Source: Ochotona curzoniae (taxonomy: Eukaryota > Chordata > Mammalia > Lagomorpha > Ochotonidae). From it: a stretch of 64,000 nt of DNA. This document shows positions 10,697-21,420 of this stretch, one piece after another (positions within the stretch are counted from its first letter, which is position 1; each line of letters opens with the position of its first letter). Made by a program: the position numbers and the translations under genes. The stretch spans positions 26,155,501-26,219,500 of the forward strand of contig NW_024466512.1 in the NCBI RefSeq assembly GCF_017591425.1. Reading direction: 5' to 3'. Under the pieces are notes generated by a model. The model saw only the letters and a list, made by a program, of their open reading frames with translations. It made no database searches and had not been told where the DNA came from.

Positions 10697-10990
10697 TCTT
10701 TTTAAATTTTATTATTTCATTGAAATTTTATTTTAAATTTTATTATTTCATTTATGTCATAGGCTCTGAGATTCCCCCAGTCCCTTCCCAAACCCTCCCC
10801 CCATATTGAATTCCTCCATATTGTTACAATAGTACAGTTCATAACCAGTCATGATTCTTTCATTGTGGGCATGGAGCATGCAGAGTCCAGAATCTTATTG
10901 TCCAGATAAATTCAACAGATTCATTGGGAGACCATTCTTGGTCTGAAAGTAGAGCTGGTGGAATACCATCATGGGGCTTTTTTGAAAGAG
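10697..10990 (-). mobile_element. L1 3' UTR end, reverse (lagomorph type A)
   Basis: Read in reverse complement, it aligns by eye with the L1 3' UTR at 41130-41410. The shared order is CTACTTTCAGACCAAGAATGG, TCCCAATGAATCTG, TGGACTCTGCAT, a TATGACTGGTTATGAACTG-like block, GGGAATCTCAGAGCCTATG and an A-rich end with AATAATAAAATTT. It is a 5'-truncated L1 with no ORF sequence. Confidence 0.7.
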
Positions 10991-11020
10991 TGGTCTGAAA
11001 AGGGTCTGTGTGTGTGTTTG

Positions 11021-11043
11021 TAAGAGAGAGAGAGAGAGAGAGA
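11021..11043. repeat. (GA)n microsatellite
   Basis: A (GA)n run follows a short (GT)n at 11008-11018. Confidence 0.9.
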
Positions 11044-12099
11044 AACAGCTTGATTTGTGCAGTGACCTGAATGGAGCAGAGGAATCTAAAGGGGTATGTG
11101 TAGGCGGAGGCAACAGCAAGTGGAAAGAAAGGCTCTTGACGCAGGATGAACTTGGCGTGATGGAGGAACAGGAAGGTGGCCAGTTTGGCTGCACTTGGGC
11201 TGGAGGAGGCTATAGGGAGGGAGAGATGTGAAATGACATCATTGTGGTAGGTGGGAGCCAGATCTTGCAGGCTATGGGCGGGAGGCAGCGTGTTACTCAG
11301 AGAGTGATGAGACGGATGGAAGAGTCTGAGTGGAACAGCTGAACCTATTGGGGTGGATGCGGGTGTGAGTCAAAGGTGAGTTGGGATGACACTGTTGTTC
11401 ACTGAGATCAGGAGCAAGGAGGGACCTTCAGAGTTCTGTCGGGAAAGTGCCTGTGAGGAGAGGCAGAGTAGGCTGTGATTGAAAATGGAACCTTTGAGAG
11501 TCATCAGCACGTAGATGGTATTTAAAGCTTTAAGACTGTAAGATGAAGAAAAAGAAGGAGGTGTGTAGGCTTTCCACAGAGAAAACAGGGAAGGCAAAGG
11601 GTGGATTTAGAGATGAAATCCCTACTGAAGACACCTGCTAATGAATATGGTATAATTCCATTTTATGCAAATATGAATCATACAAATGAGATAATATGAT
11701 ATAAAATAGTAATAAAGCATTGCTTTATATAAAAAGATTGAAATACTGTGACTTTACCAAGTCAAGAGAATCAGTTTCAGGATTGCATAATTGTAAATCT
11801 GGTTGCCTGAGTGAATTATAGACTACATCTCTGCCATTGGCATGTGGCAGTGCCTTTGGCTGGCTCACAGAAAGACTAGTATCCTTTGCCAGTAGCCTGT
11901 AAACCATGTTTTTTATATGCACTGGAACTTTTATAAGCCAGTTTGGTGACTGTTAAGTTTAATTCACTCTTAATAAATTTCAGATTTTTTTCATGTTGTA
12001 ATCATTATCATTCTGAAGGTCATTAACTGAAGGGTCACAAAGTGAAAAATATGCTTGAAAATAAGGAGTTTTGTAATGACATGCGATAAAATTTTTAAA
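11044..12099. other. Non-coding, AT-rich to the right
   Basis: Unique-looking sequence. 11640-12090 is AT-rich. No exon or dispersed repeat identified. Confidence 0.4.
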
Positions 12100-12346
12100 A
12101 AGAGATTTTTTTTTATTGATTGGAAAGAGAGGACGATACATCCATCTGCTGGCCTACTCCACCAAGTGGCTGCAATGGCCAAAGCTGTACCAAGTGTAAG
12201 TCAGGAGCCAGAACTTCCCCTGGGCCTTCCATGTGGATACTGGGAGACCCAAGCACCTAGGCCATCCTTCTCTGCTTTCCCAGGTACATTAGCAGGAGGC
12301 TGAATCAGAAATGGAACAGCTCGGTTTTGAACCACTGTGCCACAAT
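12100..12346 (-). mobile_element. CSINE, older subtype, reverse
   Basis: A T-rich tail, ATTGGAAAGAGAGG, CCATCTGCTGGCCTACTCC, TGCAATGGCCAAAGC, CATTAGCAGGAGGCTGAATCAG and CACTGTGCCACAAT are seen. An internal deletion removes the CCCATATGGGATGC block. Confidence 0.82.
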
Positions 12347-13368
12347 TTTAAACTCAAGATGTGATAACATGAAGGGCAAATAGGCATCCTGACTTGCAGA
12401 GCCATAATTAATGGGATATTGAGGATATCTCTGAAATATCAGGGATAAGTGCTTTAAGGTCAAAATAACACAATTAGACGACAATGAGATCAGTGCGTTT
12501 TGGGGATCACCTGTACCTAAACTTCCATTGCTTGCCATGAGAACTCATTTCTGAATCATACACATTTTCTATCTGTGAGCTTCTGGCACAAGATATAAAG
12601 GCTGGATTTGTTCATTGCATAGACAAATGACACCACTGAGCTTCTTCTGTATTCTCACGGGGCTCCTCAGTTTTCCCGTTTCAAGCTTAAGGTGACTTCT
12701 TTCATGTTGCTGTGTGCAGTCCCATGGTCCTCTGCCCTCTTCGCACCATGACCAGTCCTGAAGGTTGCTGCCTCCTCCCTCTGACTGCCTCGTGAACTGT
12801 TCCATGCAGCTCCCTGCCAAAGGGCTTTGGAATATCTTCAGCATTCCCTTGTTAGGAAACATTTCACTCCCACCACCCCCCTTGGTCTTCTCAGGCCTTT
12901 TGTGGAAATGGTGACAAAGGAATGGGAAACTCGCACAGCCGTGGACAGCAGGGTGATAAGCAGGTTTGAATGAAGGGATGGGACACGTCCTCCGTCAACA
13001 GACAGCATGCACTTGCTTTTATGTGTATTTTAAGACTCATGGGTTTCAGTGGGACTATCCTGAGGGAAGCTTCTGGAGCATTGAATCTTTGGGAAATGAG
13101 CATGGATCATGTAGAGTTCTTGTGTGTAACCAGGGGTTTATGGCAAGCTGAAGTTTTTAGCGCACGGCTTCTTGCGGTGGATCCAATCAGCTCTGGTTCT
13201 GTTTGTCTTCTTTTCTTACCAAGGGAAACCTAATTCAGGTCACAAATGAATGAAATTTACTGACATTTGAAAGGTAGGGCTTCTCCCTGCTTTCTTATCA
13301 GTGAGTGATTACAGGAATAAAAAAAGAAGCTTTCTTGTGCCCCTGGGGACTTAAAATGGTGGGGCATT
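12347..13368. other. Non-coding unique sequence
   Basis: No repeat family, exon or RNA gene supported. Short overlapping frames near 12966-13233 lack family character. Confidence 0.4.
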
Positions 13369-13385
13369 AAAAAATGGTGGTGTTG

Positions 13386-13702
13386 GGCCCGTCGCGGTGG
13401 CGCAGTGGTTAAGGTCCTCGTCTTGCATGCCCGGGATCCCATATGGGTGCCGGTTCTAATCCTAGCGGCCCCGCTTCCCATCCAGCTCCCTGCCTGTGGC
13501 CTGGGAAAGCAGTCGAGGATGCCCCAAAGCTTTGGGACCCTGCACCCGCGTGGGAGGCCTGGAAGAGGCTCCTGGTTTCGGATTGGCTCAGCTCCAGCCA
13601 TTGCGGTCATTTGGGGAGTGAATCATCGGAAGGAGGATCTTCCTCTCTGTCTCTCCTCTCTGTATATCTGCCTTTCCAATAAAAATAAAATAAATCTTTA
13701 AA
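13386..13702 (+). mobile_element. CSINE (young, near-consensus), forward, 17-bp target duplication
   Basis: The element begins GGCCCGTCGCGGTGGCGCAG, keeps an intact B box GGTTCTAATCC at 13452-13462, and ends CCAATAAAAATAAAATAAATCTTT(A)n. Identical flanks AAAAAATGGTGGTGTTG lie at 13369-13385 and 13703-13719. One of the freshest copies here, with a potentially usable pol III promoter. Confidence 0.97.
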
Positions 13703-13729
13703 AAAAAATGGTGGTGTTGAGGATGTACA

Positions 13730-13990
13730 TTTGACCTAGTGGTGGCGTGGTTGTTTGGGATGGCCACATTTCGCATCAGAGTTCCTGGTTTGACTTCCGA
13801 CTCCTCTGTTTCTGATCCAGCTTCCTGCCAGTGCACACTGGGAGGCAGCAGGTGATGGCACATGGATTCTTGCCACTCGCGTGAGAGACCCAGATGGAGA
13901 TCTGGGGTCCTGGCTGAGCTCTGACTATTGTGGGCATTTAAGGAGTGAACTGACAGGTGGGAGATCTATCCCTCTCTCAGATAAAGTGAG
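13730..13990 (+). mobile_element. Old CSINE (GGCAGCAGGTGATGG subtype), forward
   Basis: The order GACTTCCGACTCCTCTGTTTCTG, CCAGCTTCCTGCCAGTGCACACTGGGAGGCAGCAGG, GAGAGACCCAGATGGAG, GGCATTTAAGGAGTGAACTGAC and CTCTCAGATAAA follows the older CSINE subtype with a GGGAGGCAGCAGGTGATGG core. Confidence 0.78.
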
Positions 13991-14140
13991 GATGAATGAG
14001 AGGTTTTGTTTTGTTTTTTAACAGTGATGGATTTTTCCCTAAGTTGAAAGACAAAGCTTCATAGCTGTGCTTCGGGTGCCACAGGCTTGCAGGCCACCTC
14101 AGTAGGGGCCTCAGGAAGGCAGCGGGGTGGGCCGTGGACT

Positions 14141-14163
14141 TTTATATATATATGTATATATAT
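14141..14163. repeat. (TA)n microsatellite, interrupted
   Basis: TATATATATATG followed by TATATATAT. Confidence 0.85.
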
Positions 14164-14187
14164 TCCTTTGTTCTTTCTTTAAAAAAA

Positions 14188-14477
14188 TTTATTTTTAAAA
14201 AGATTTATTTAGTTGAAAGGCAGAGTTGCATGGAAAGGGAGAGAGAGATATCTTTCATCCACTCTCCAAATGGCTACAGTGGCCAGAGCGGGGACAGTCT
14301 GAAGCCAGAAGCATCTTCTGGGTCTCCCACATGAGCTTGGACCATCCTTGGCTGCTGTCCCAGGCCACAAACAGAGAGCTGGATCAGAAGTAGAGCAGCC
14401 AGGACACAAACCAATGTTCATATGGGATGCCAGTCTTCCCGGCAGCAGTGTTACCTGCTGTGCCAAAGCACTGGCTA
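14188..14477 (-). mobile_element. CSINE, older subtype, reverse
   Basis: AAAGATTTATTTAGTTGAAAGGCAGAG, ATGGCTACAGTGGCCAGAGC, GAGCTGGATCAGAAGTAGAGC, CATATGGGATGCCAG and TGTGCCAAAGCACTGGC define a nearly full-length reverse copy. Confidence 0.88.
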
Positions 14478-17123
14478 TAATACATGCCTTTGGTCCTTTA
14501 AGCTTTTCTATGTTTATGTGTTACCTTTAAAAAACAATAATCCTAGTATACATTTTACTCTCAAATGGTCATCTAGAAAACTTACAGTCTGTCTCCACTT
14601 GGTCTGTAATGAGGTTGCTGCCTGTTATGTTTGCTCTAAGCCTCTGGTTCTTTAGCAGCTGGGCCAAGGGTTCCTTGACTTGAGTTTCAGTTTTCCATGT
14701 ATGGGGATATGTCAAGCTGATTTCTTCCCTCCTCTCCCTACTTCTGAAAGGACATAAGGCTGTCTCTGGTCAGTCTTTCATTTGGCTGCTTTAGACAAAT
14801 ATGGATTTTAAGTGAAGTGTAGTTGCTGTGAGCTGACCCACAAATCATGGCCATTTCAATGGGCGTCTCCCCACTCTACGTTAGAGCAAGGTCTTGGAAC
14901 CAAATGTGAGATGTGTAATTCTTTGTGGTTGGTAGTTTCTAACCTCAGAGTTCAGGCACCTTAAAAAGCAACCCTGACTCGATTTCCTTGTCAAGAGTCT
15001 TGGCTGCCACAGGAACATGCCCCTGATGGAACTGTGGCCATTGTCAGCTCTCTGAGCTTGAAGGGTAGTCCAATGCTGCCGACTGCCACCCTGCCATGGG
15101 AAACGTGTGTTGGGGCGCAGTTTTGCATGCTTTTGTCTGGGCTGCCATGTTGCATTATGTTATATTGGATGTGTAAGGCCACCTCTTGGTCAACCGTATA
15201 TTCATTTTGTGTGGCGGTATTGCTTAGGTATTGGGTTTTCTCATATGTGGTTGGTTTTGTAATTTTTAGACAAGCTGTATCACCTTTGCTGGCCACACAT
15301 TAACACAAGGTACTTTCCCCTTCATCTAGTGACTACTGATAGAGAATGGAAGGCGTTTTTCCTCCCCCCCGGTTTAGGGGCTTGGGTTGTTATTAACCAA
15401 CTAACACAAGGTTTGCATCACATCCGGTGATTGCTGCTCTTGCCGGGAGAAGATATTCTGATTGTCCCTCTTACTAATTTGACAGGCACCATCTGATGCC
15501 TGCTTCCAGCAGTATTATGCTGCAGTCCGCCTGTCAGTGTAGGTGTGACTCATTCCATGTTTTCCTCACTCAGAAATTCTCTGGTCTGCAGGTTATGGCA
15601 GATACATGGTTAAAAAAATGGTTCCTGCAGAGGTAAACTTGAGAAAAGATTATTATTTGTGCTTCTTGAACCTGTATAATTCAGCTTTCAGTGTTAAGTA
15701 TTGGCTGTAAGGCCTGGAACTCCTTTATGTTGAGTATGTACATGCATGGCTTGCGTATGTAACGCTTTTGCATGTTTAGAGGTGATACTGCTCTGCCTAG
15801 TCTCCAGGCTTAGTCACATGCCCTTCTCAGTTTTGCTGTTTCTGGATATGTCTGTGTGGCAGGTCCCACATCTTCAGAGGGCTCTGCTGATTGGTTGGGG
15901 GAGAGGCTTGGGAAGACAGCTGCGTTGAAGACAGCTTAACGGCAGTGACATTAGCAACCTCTGGAACTTCCCCAGTTTCTCTCAGAAGCTGAAAGTACTC
16001 TCCTGGGTGAATTGCTGTTATTTTCACTGAAAATGCAGGAGCACCTTTGCCCTTTATTGTGTTTTGTTTTCTAGCTGCTGACTTCATTAATTTTTTTTTC
16101 TCCTTAAGTCCATTTATTTCTTCAAACTCCCTCCCCCTACTCCCCAGCCAAAAGGAAAACTTTTCTAGGGAAATAACTCTTATTTTTAAAAAGTTTATAG
16201 AGCAGCCGTCATTTCCTGGTGAAGTCTTGTTTCTGGATGATATGTTTGTTCTCCGAATTGGTCACTTTTATTGCGGTTTTTTGTCCTCTGAGGCAGGTTG
16301 CATGCCAGCTGCCTACAAAATGCTGGTATCTATTAAGTTTCGGAAGTAGCAGCCAGATTTTTTAAAAGCAGAAGATTCTGTTTTTAGTTACGCTTGGGAA
16401 AACTAGCATATTTAGGGATAGTGGAGCACTTCCTGCATGGGAGCGCGGCTGGAATGGAGCAGCATTTCCGCCTGGGTGAGGCACCTGAGGCCCAGGGAGA
16501 CACTGTTCCCATTCTGCCCACTTGTTAATTGTTTGGCCATCTCAAGTTTTGGGTTTTATAGCATCCGACTTATTGTGACAGCTTAAAATTTTATCTTGAA
16601 CAGCCCAGGGATCTTTGAGGTCCAGTAAAACATCATTGTGCTTCTTTTCTAAGTAAAGAAACTGAACTTAAGATGACAAGGCAAAAAATAGATGAGAAAG
16701 TAAGATGAAGTAAATATTGTTTTTTTTTTGTTTTAACGATATTTATGCATTTTAAACCAAGGGGAAGGAAAGAAAGCAATAATTTAATTTTTTTGTATTC
16801 TTTACAAATATCAAGTCATCGTATTAGTTTTGAAACATGATATACTCAGTATAATATAATTTGCACATAACATTGCCATGTTGGGAACATTAATATAAAT
16901 TTACTAATTATATTGCCTCTTAAATGTTTCCAGTATTTTTTCTTTCAGGTAGGGTTGAACTACTGAACTTGAAGAGTTTCAACATTTCTTAATTTTTTTC
17001 CCTTTTTATAGTTAGCAGACAAAAATATTGAGGTTGCCTCCATTTTAATAAGACCAAGAATTGTTAGTTTTGGGGAGGCTCTGTGCCTTCAGAGTGTCCT
17101 GTAGATTACAGAAAAGAAACTTA
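14478..17123. other. SINE-free non-coding interval
   Basis: For about 2.6 kb there is no lagomorph SINE or L1 that I recognise. The right part (16680-17050) is AT-rich, while 16430-16500 is a GC-richer patch. Short open frames (15034-15303, 16047-16349) show no known family. Conserved non-coding elements could lie here, but that cannot be judged from one sequence. Confidence 0.4.
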
Positions 17124-17475
17124 GGGGCCAGTGCTGTCCCCTAGCAGGTAATGTCATCACCTGTGTTTGGTTGTGAGAGTTTGTTAGCATCCCAAATGGG
17201 CCTATTGGTTTGAGTTCTAGCTGCTCCATTTTTGATCTACCTCCCTGCTGATGGTCTGGGAAAAGCAGTAGAAGATAGCTAAAGTGTTTGGGCTACAGCC
17301 ACCCTTTGGGAGACCTGGAATAAGCTACTAGCCTCTGGCTTCTGGCTTCAGCCTGACCCAGCCCTGCCTTTGTGACCATCTTGGGGAGTGAACCAGTGAA
17401 TGGAAGACTTTTCTTTCTGTTTCCATTTCTGTGTAACTCTTTCAAATAGATACATAAATCTTATTAAAAAAAAAA
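17124..17475 (+). mobile_element. CSINE, older subtype, forward, full length
   Basis: Begins GGGGCCAGTGCTGTCC. It carries CTACCTCCCTGCTGATGGTCTGGG, GGGAGACCTGGAATAAGC, CTTGGGGAGTGAACCAGTGAATGG and TTTCAAATAGATACATAAATCTT(A)n. It meets the next, reversed CSINE tail-to-tail. Confidence 0.88.
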
Positions 17476-17480
17476 CCCCG

Positions 17481-17793
17481 ATGTATATATTCATTTGAAA
17501 GTCAGAATTACACAGAAGAGTGAGAGAGAGAGAGACAGATTGAGCTTCCATCTGCTGATTCACTTCCCAAATGACTTAGTGGCTGGAGCTTGGCCAGGCT
17601 GAAACCAGAAGTTTCATCCTGGTCTTACATGTGGGTGCAGGAGCCAAGCACTTGAGCTATCTTCTGCTGCTTTCCCAGACGTGTTAATAGGTATCTGGAT
17701 TGGAAATGAAGCAGCTGGGACTCAAACTGGTATTCATATGGGATGCTGGTATCACAGGTAACCACTTTATCTAATATACCACAGAGCTGGTTC
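17481..17793 (-). mobile_element. CSINE, older subtype, reverse, full length
   Basis: TTCATTTGAAAGTCAGAATTACAC, CCATCTGCTGATTCACTTCCC, GGGACTCAAACTGGTATTCATATGGGATGCTGG and ACCACAGAGCTGG give orientation. With the preceding forward copy it makes an inverted repeat with arms of about 310-350 bp and almost no spacer. Confidence 0.88.
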
Positions 17794-18864
17794 TAAAAAG
17801 AATGTCACAAGAAAATCAAACCAACGTAACATTTGAATAACCATGTGAATTTAATCAATTTTTCCCCATTATGAGCTACTGTGCTCAGCATTTTGTATTT
17901 CTTCTGAAATTGCCATTTCCTTCCCAAATCTGAACCAGCCTAGATGCAGGTGGCATCTGAACCCTTTTTTATCCTTTTGGCTTGGTTGTGAGAGTTCATC
18001 AGGCTGTGGGACACTAAGCAAGGCATAGAGAGCTGAATTCTCACTGTGGCCACCTGCCAGCCTTGACTGCCACTCGCCTTAGAATCCCCTTCACTCTCTG
18101 GGCTTTAATTGTCTCTGAGATAAACTGAGATCATATTTGGGCTTCCCCCAAACTCTGATTGGGTCACATGCAATGCCTACTCAATGCTAGGGCAAGTGTC
18201 GAGAAACTGGAAGAGGGGCTACCACATAGATGCCATCACTGGTTCCTCAGTGACGAGGAAAACTAGTTACCTAGTTTTTTTGTATAGTGAGTATTTAGTC
18301 ACCAGGTAGTAGATAGTCATCAGCTTATGGTGTAACCCTGAGTTTGCAGGTCTGGGAGATTCTGTAGCTGTGTTTAGTAGCTGGCACAGGCACAGGGGTT
18401 TTTAGCTTCTTGGAATATTTCTGATGACTGATGATCCCAGGTCTACAGGCTGACCGGTTCATGTACACTGATTGTCCGTGAAGCATGGACAATCCTGATA
18501 CTTGGATTTTACAGTCCTGGGTGATACTTGCTCTTTAAATTCTTTATGGCAGGTGAAAACTATTTGCATACTATCTGTTAGTTGTGATGAGTCACAATCA
18601 TTGCCCAGGACCCCTCCCAGTCCCCCCAAAAAATCAATGGCAGGGAGATTTTAACATAGTAAATAATATGTACTGTGTAGATCATGTTCAACACAGAGTG
18701 GGGTCATGAAGGCTGCCCAGGGTGGAGTTTCTGTAATTGGGCCTATGTCAGTAGGCTGTAGCTTATAATGAGTGGTTGTCATAGCATGGGGAAAAAAAGT
18801 GTGTATGCCACCCACAGTGTAGTATATATGCAATATATTAAGCCTATTGTGTGTATGTTATTTA

Positions 18865-18869
<5 letters not shown>
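17794..18869. other. Non-coding, possible MIR trace and a short hairpin
   Basis: 18010-18200 has MIR-like word order (CTCTCTGGGCTTTAATTGTCTCTGAGATAAACTGAGATC) but is too diverged to call firmly. At 18470-18494, GATTGTCC and GGACAATC form a perfect 8-bp stem with a 9-base loop. Confidence 0.35.

Positions 18870-18915
<46 letters not shown>
18870..18915. repeat. (GA)n microsatellite
   Basis: An uninterrupted (AG)n run of about 22 units, then GAAAGCGAGAAAGC. Confidence 0.97.
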
Positions 18916-18919
<4 letters not shown>

Positions 18920-19026
18920 GAAAGCACCTTCCCAAATGCTCACAGTGGGCAGGGATGAGGAGTGAATGCTGGACCCTGACGTTTAGTCCAGTTCTCCTTA
19001 GGCTGGTGGGCTGGTGGCAGGGGCTG

Positions 19027-19045
19027 TGAGTGTGTGTGTGTGTGT
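19027..19045. repeat. (GT)n microsatellite, short
   Basis: About eight GT units. Confidence 0.9.
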
Positions 19046-19370
19046 AAATAAAGGAAGGGCCAAAGATTAGTCTGACAAAAGCCTTGCCATTGTGTTTCAG
19101 AAAGGGTTATGTTGGCAGAATTCCAGGCTGCATTCCTGGTCTCATGGCTGATACTGCATATTTTACAACTCTGGATTGCCTCCTCGACATCAAAGTCATT
19201 GATTTATTTGCTCATTGATTCAGCCAACACCTGTGGAGGGGCTAATAGTATTTATATAATGCTCATTGGCATGCAGAGTACATCCATATACCTTATCCTT
19301 CAGGGCTTCTGTCTGAGCCCAGTCATAAGCGTGGGCAACAGTCTGCCCAGTTGATGACTGCAATTCACTC

Positions 19371-20480
19371 TTTTATAAATTTTATTTTTTTAAATAATGA
19401 TTACATGGTTGATCAGGGAAGGATCGAGGTTTAGGGAAAATTGAGTGAACTCATTGCTTCCAAATTTGCTATTTCTTGTTGTTCCTGGGGAAAGGGGGGA
19501 AACAAAGGGGGAAAACCACTCATGACTTTCCACAGTCCCAGTACTCAGGGATAAGGAACCACCACCTCATATCAATCCAGAGTCTCAGTGTGTACATATT
19601 CCGGGGGTTCTGTCCAGGTGGCTTGGATAGTTCTGAAATGCTTCTGATTTCACAGATCTGAGGATGATGTCACCCTCCCAATGTCTGTTGGCTCCATTCA
19701 CCGAGATTTTTTGCTGTCATTGTTTGGGGTAGTTGTCTAATTCTGTTCTTCTTCTGCTACAGCACCAAATGAGCTGCCATAATCTCCTTTTACAACAGGG
19801 CCTGTGTCCACTGCTCTGCCTTTTTCATTAAGTAGGACATGTTCTTGCAGGCAAGTCCAAGTACGTGGACCAGGTGTCTCAAGCATCACTGGATCCTCCA
19901 CCCCTGGACCTCACAAACCCAGCACCCACCTAGTAGGCGGGCCCTGGGACCTGGGCTAGGTGACCCAAGTCCCGCCAGATTCCCACCCCCGGGGTTCATG
20001 AAACCATCACCCACCTAGAAGGTGAGTCCCGGGATCTGGGCCAAGTGACCCACACACTACTGGTTTCCCTGTGTCCAGGGCTCAGGAACCCATTGCCTAC
20101 CATGCATGTGGGCTCCATGTCCTGAGCCAAGCTACCTGAGCCCTGTCAGATCCCCTGTCCCTGGTACTATATATCCAGCCCCTGCTGGGCCCAGGCTGGC
20201 ATGACTTGCATCACCTCAGCATCTGCAGTGTTATTGCGCAGCCTGGCCTAGTCTAATCTGGCCCCTGTTCCAGCTCGTGTTGGTGGGTGCTGCAGCCTAT
20301 CCCAGCCCAGCCTGATTGCTTTCTCATTCCTAATGTGAACTGGCCTAAGTCCTCATCCTCACCAGTGGGAACACCAACCCAGCTGGGGGCACTTCTTAAC
20401 CCAACAGCAAGGCCTGATCCTATCCACAGGTCTTGTGAGCCAGCAGAGGTTACAGTTCCACAGGGGTGAGCCCACGTTGC
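19371..20480 (-). mobile_element. L1 3' UTR (type B), reverse, with G-rich tandem repeats
   Basis: The reverse complement ends TGATCAACCATGTAATCATT followed by an A-rich tail, matching the end of the tagged L1 3' insertion at 32612-32790 (TAATTAACTATGTAAAGATTG, then A-rich). Upstream on the element strand come AACAATGACAGC, CCAACAGACATTGGGAGG, GACTCTGGATTGATATGAGG and then a tandem array of about 86-bp G-rich units. Known L1 3' UTRs often carry G-rich tracts, so a truncated lagomorph L1 is the best reading. The right boundary is uncertain and could reach 20660. No ORF2 sequence was recognised. Confidence 0.5.
19850..20176. repeat. Minisatellite-like array, ~86-bp unit, about 3.5 copies
   Basis: Units start with a GATTCCC-like word and carry CACCCACCTAG...GGTG, CTGGGCCAAGTGACCC. 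Unit A is 19891-19977 (87 bp), B is 19978-20062 (85 bp) and C is 20063-20148 (86 bp). A partial unit precedes A (about 19850-19890) and another follows C. Copies are diverged. C-rich on the + strand and G-rich on the L1 sense strand. Confidence 0.7.
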
Positions 20481-21362
20481 ATCCACAGATTCTCGATCAG
20501 ACCACCTGTGCTGGGGTGGAAAAGCTTCCAAGTAGGGGGTCTTGAAGGTCCGCCGCATGTGCCCCTCCCCAGGGTTGTATGTGGCCCTGCAGTTCTCTTT
20601 CTTAAGTCTGAATGTGCTCCAGCACTCATAAGCAGGGATATCCATGGCTTTGCCTGAGCCATTTAGGAAAGCCCTTGGGACAGGTGGACATTAGGATTAC
20701 TACAGGAGTGTTCTGCACAGTCCTCAGGATCAGAGGGCGTGTGGGTTGTCTATACAGCATGAGAGCCATGGGGGTGGGAGGTGGCTGTGGCTTTGAGGAA
20801 GATGGAAACTATTTGGAACAGCTGACATGGGTTGGGCACCTGGGGCTGAGCCAGGGCTGAAAGCAAGACCTGCTGGGTGCTGGACAGGAAGCTGCCATGT
20901 CAGCAGATGCAGCGTGACAGTACAGGGTAGCAGGTGGAGAGGAGCAGGGGGAAGGGGTGGGCTGGTTGTTTAGTTGTTCCCATAAGCAGACCTGACCCTG
21001 AGAGTGTGCCCATATAGGGAACTGTCACGATGAACAGCGGGGAGGGTGAGGAGTAGGGGATGCTGGGCACAAGCTCTGCTTAGTGTGGCTTGTGAGGCCC
21101 TTCATCTCCCACATCACCTCCCATCATGCATGTGCTATTGGGCCTTCCTGGGTGCTTTCGCACCTATCTTTCCTTTTCCCCCTCTCCTTTGGCCTGTCAT
21201 CTTCCTCAAGTGCTGGCCCATGTCACCCCCGGGAAGCTGCTTCCAGTTGCTCTGTGCTCCAGTTTCTCCTGGGATCCTCTACCCGGCCCAGGCGTCTCTC
21301 TCTCTCAGCCTTGGGCTTGTGTACACTGGAGGATTCCTGGAGCACAAGACTGCCTCTGGGAT
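20481..21362. other. Non-coding, moderately GC-rich
   Basis: No exon or dispersed repeat could be supported. Overlapping frames of 106-135 codons between 21046 and 21533 occupy different frames and have no family motifs. Confidence 0.4.
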
Positions 21363-21420
21363 GTAGCAGAGCACCTGGCATGCAGAAGGAGTTCAATAAA
21401 TGCTGGCTGCAGTGTTCCTA
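21363..21420 (+). mobile_element. MIR/L2 3'-terminal fragment
   Basis: GCACCTGGCATGCAGAAGGAGTTCAATAAATGCTGGCTG matches the shared 3' terminus of MIR/L2 elements (CTGGCACATAG...CTCAATAAATG). Confidence 0.55.

Noticed and set aside
13386..13470. tRNA-like A and B boxes suggesting a tRNA gene
   Set aside because: They are the pol III promoter of the CSINE head; there is no cloverleaf or acceptor stem.
19850..20176. The ~86-bp repeat array as a CRISPR array or coding repeat
   Set aside because: Units are contiguous and diverged with no spacers, in a mammalian genome beside an L1 3' end; frames are not conserved between units.
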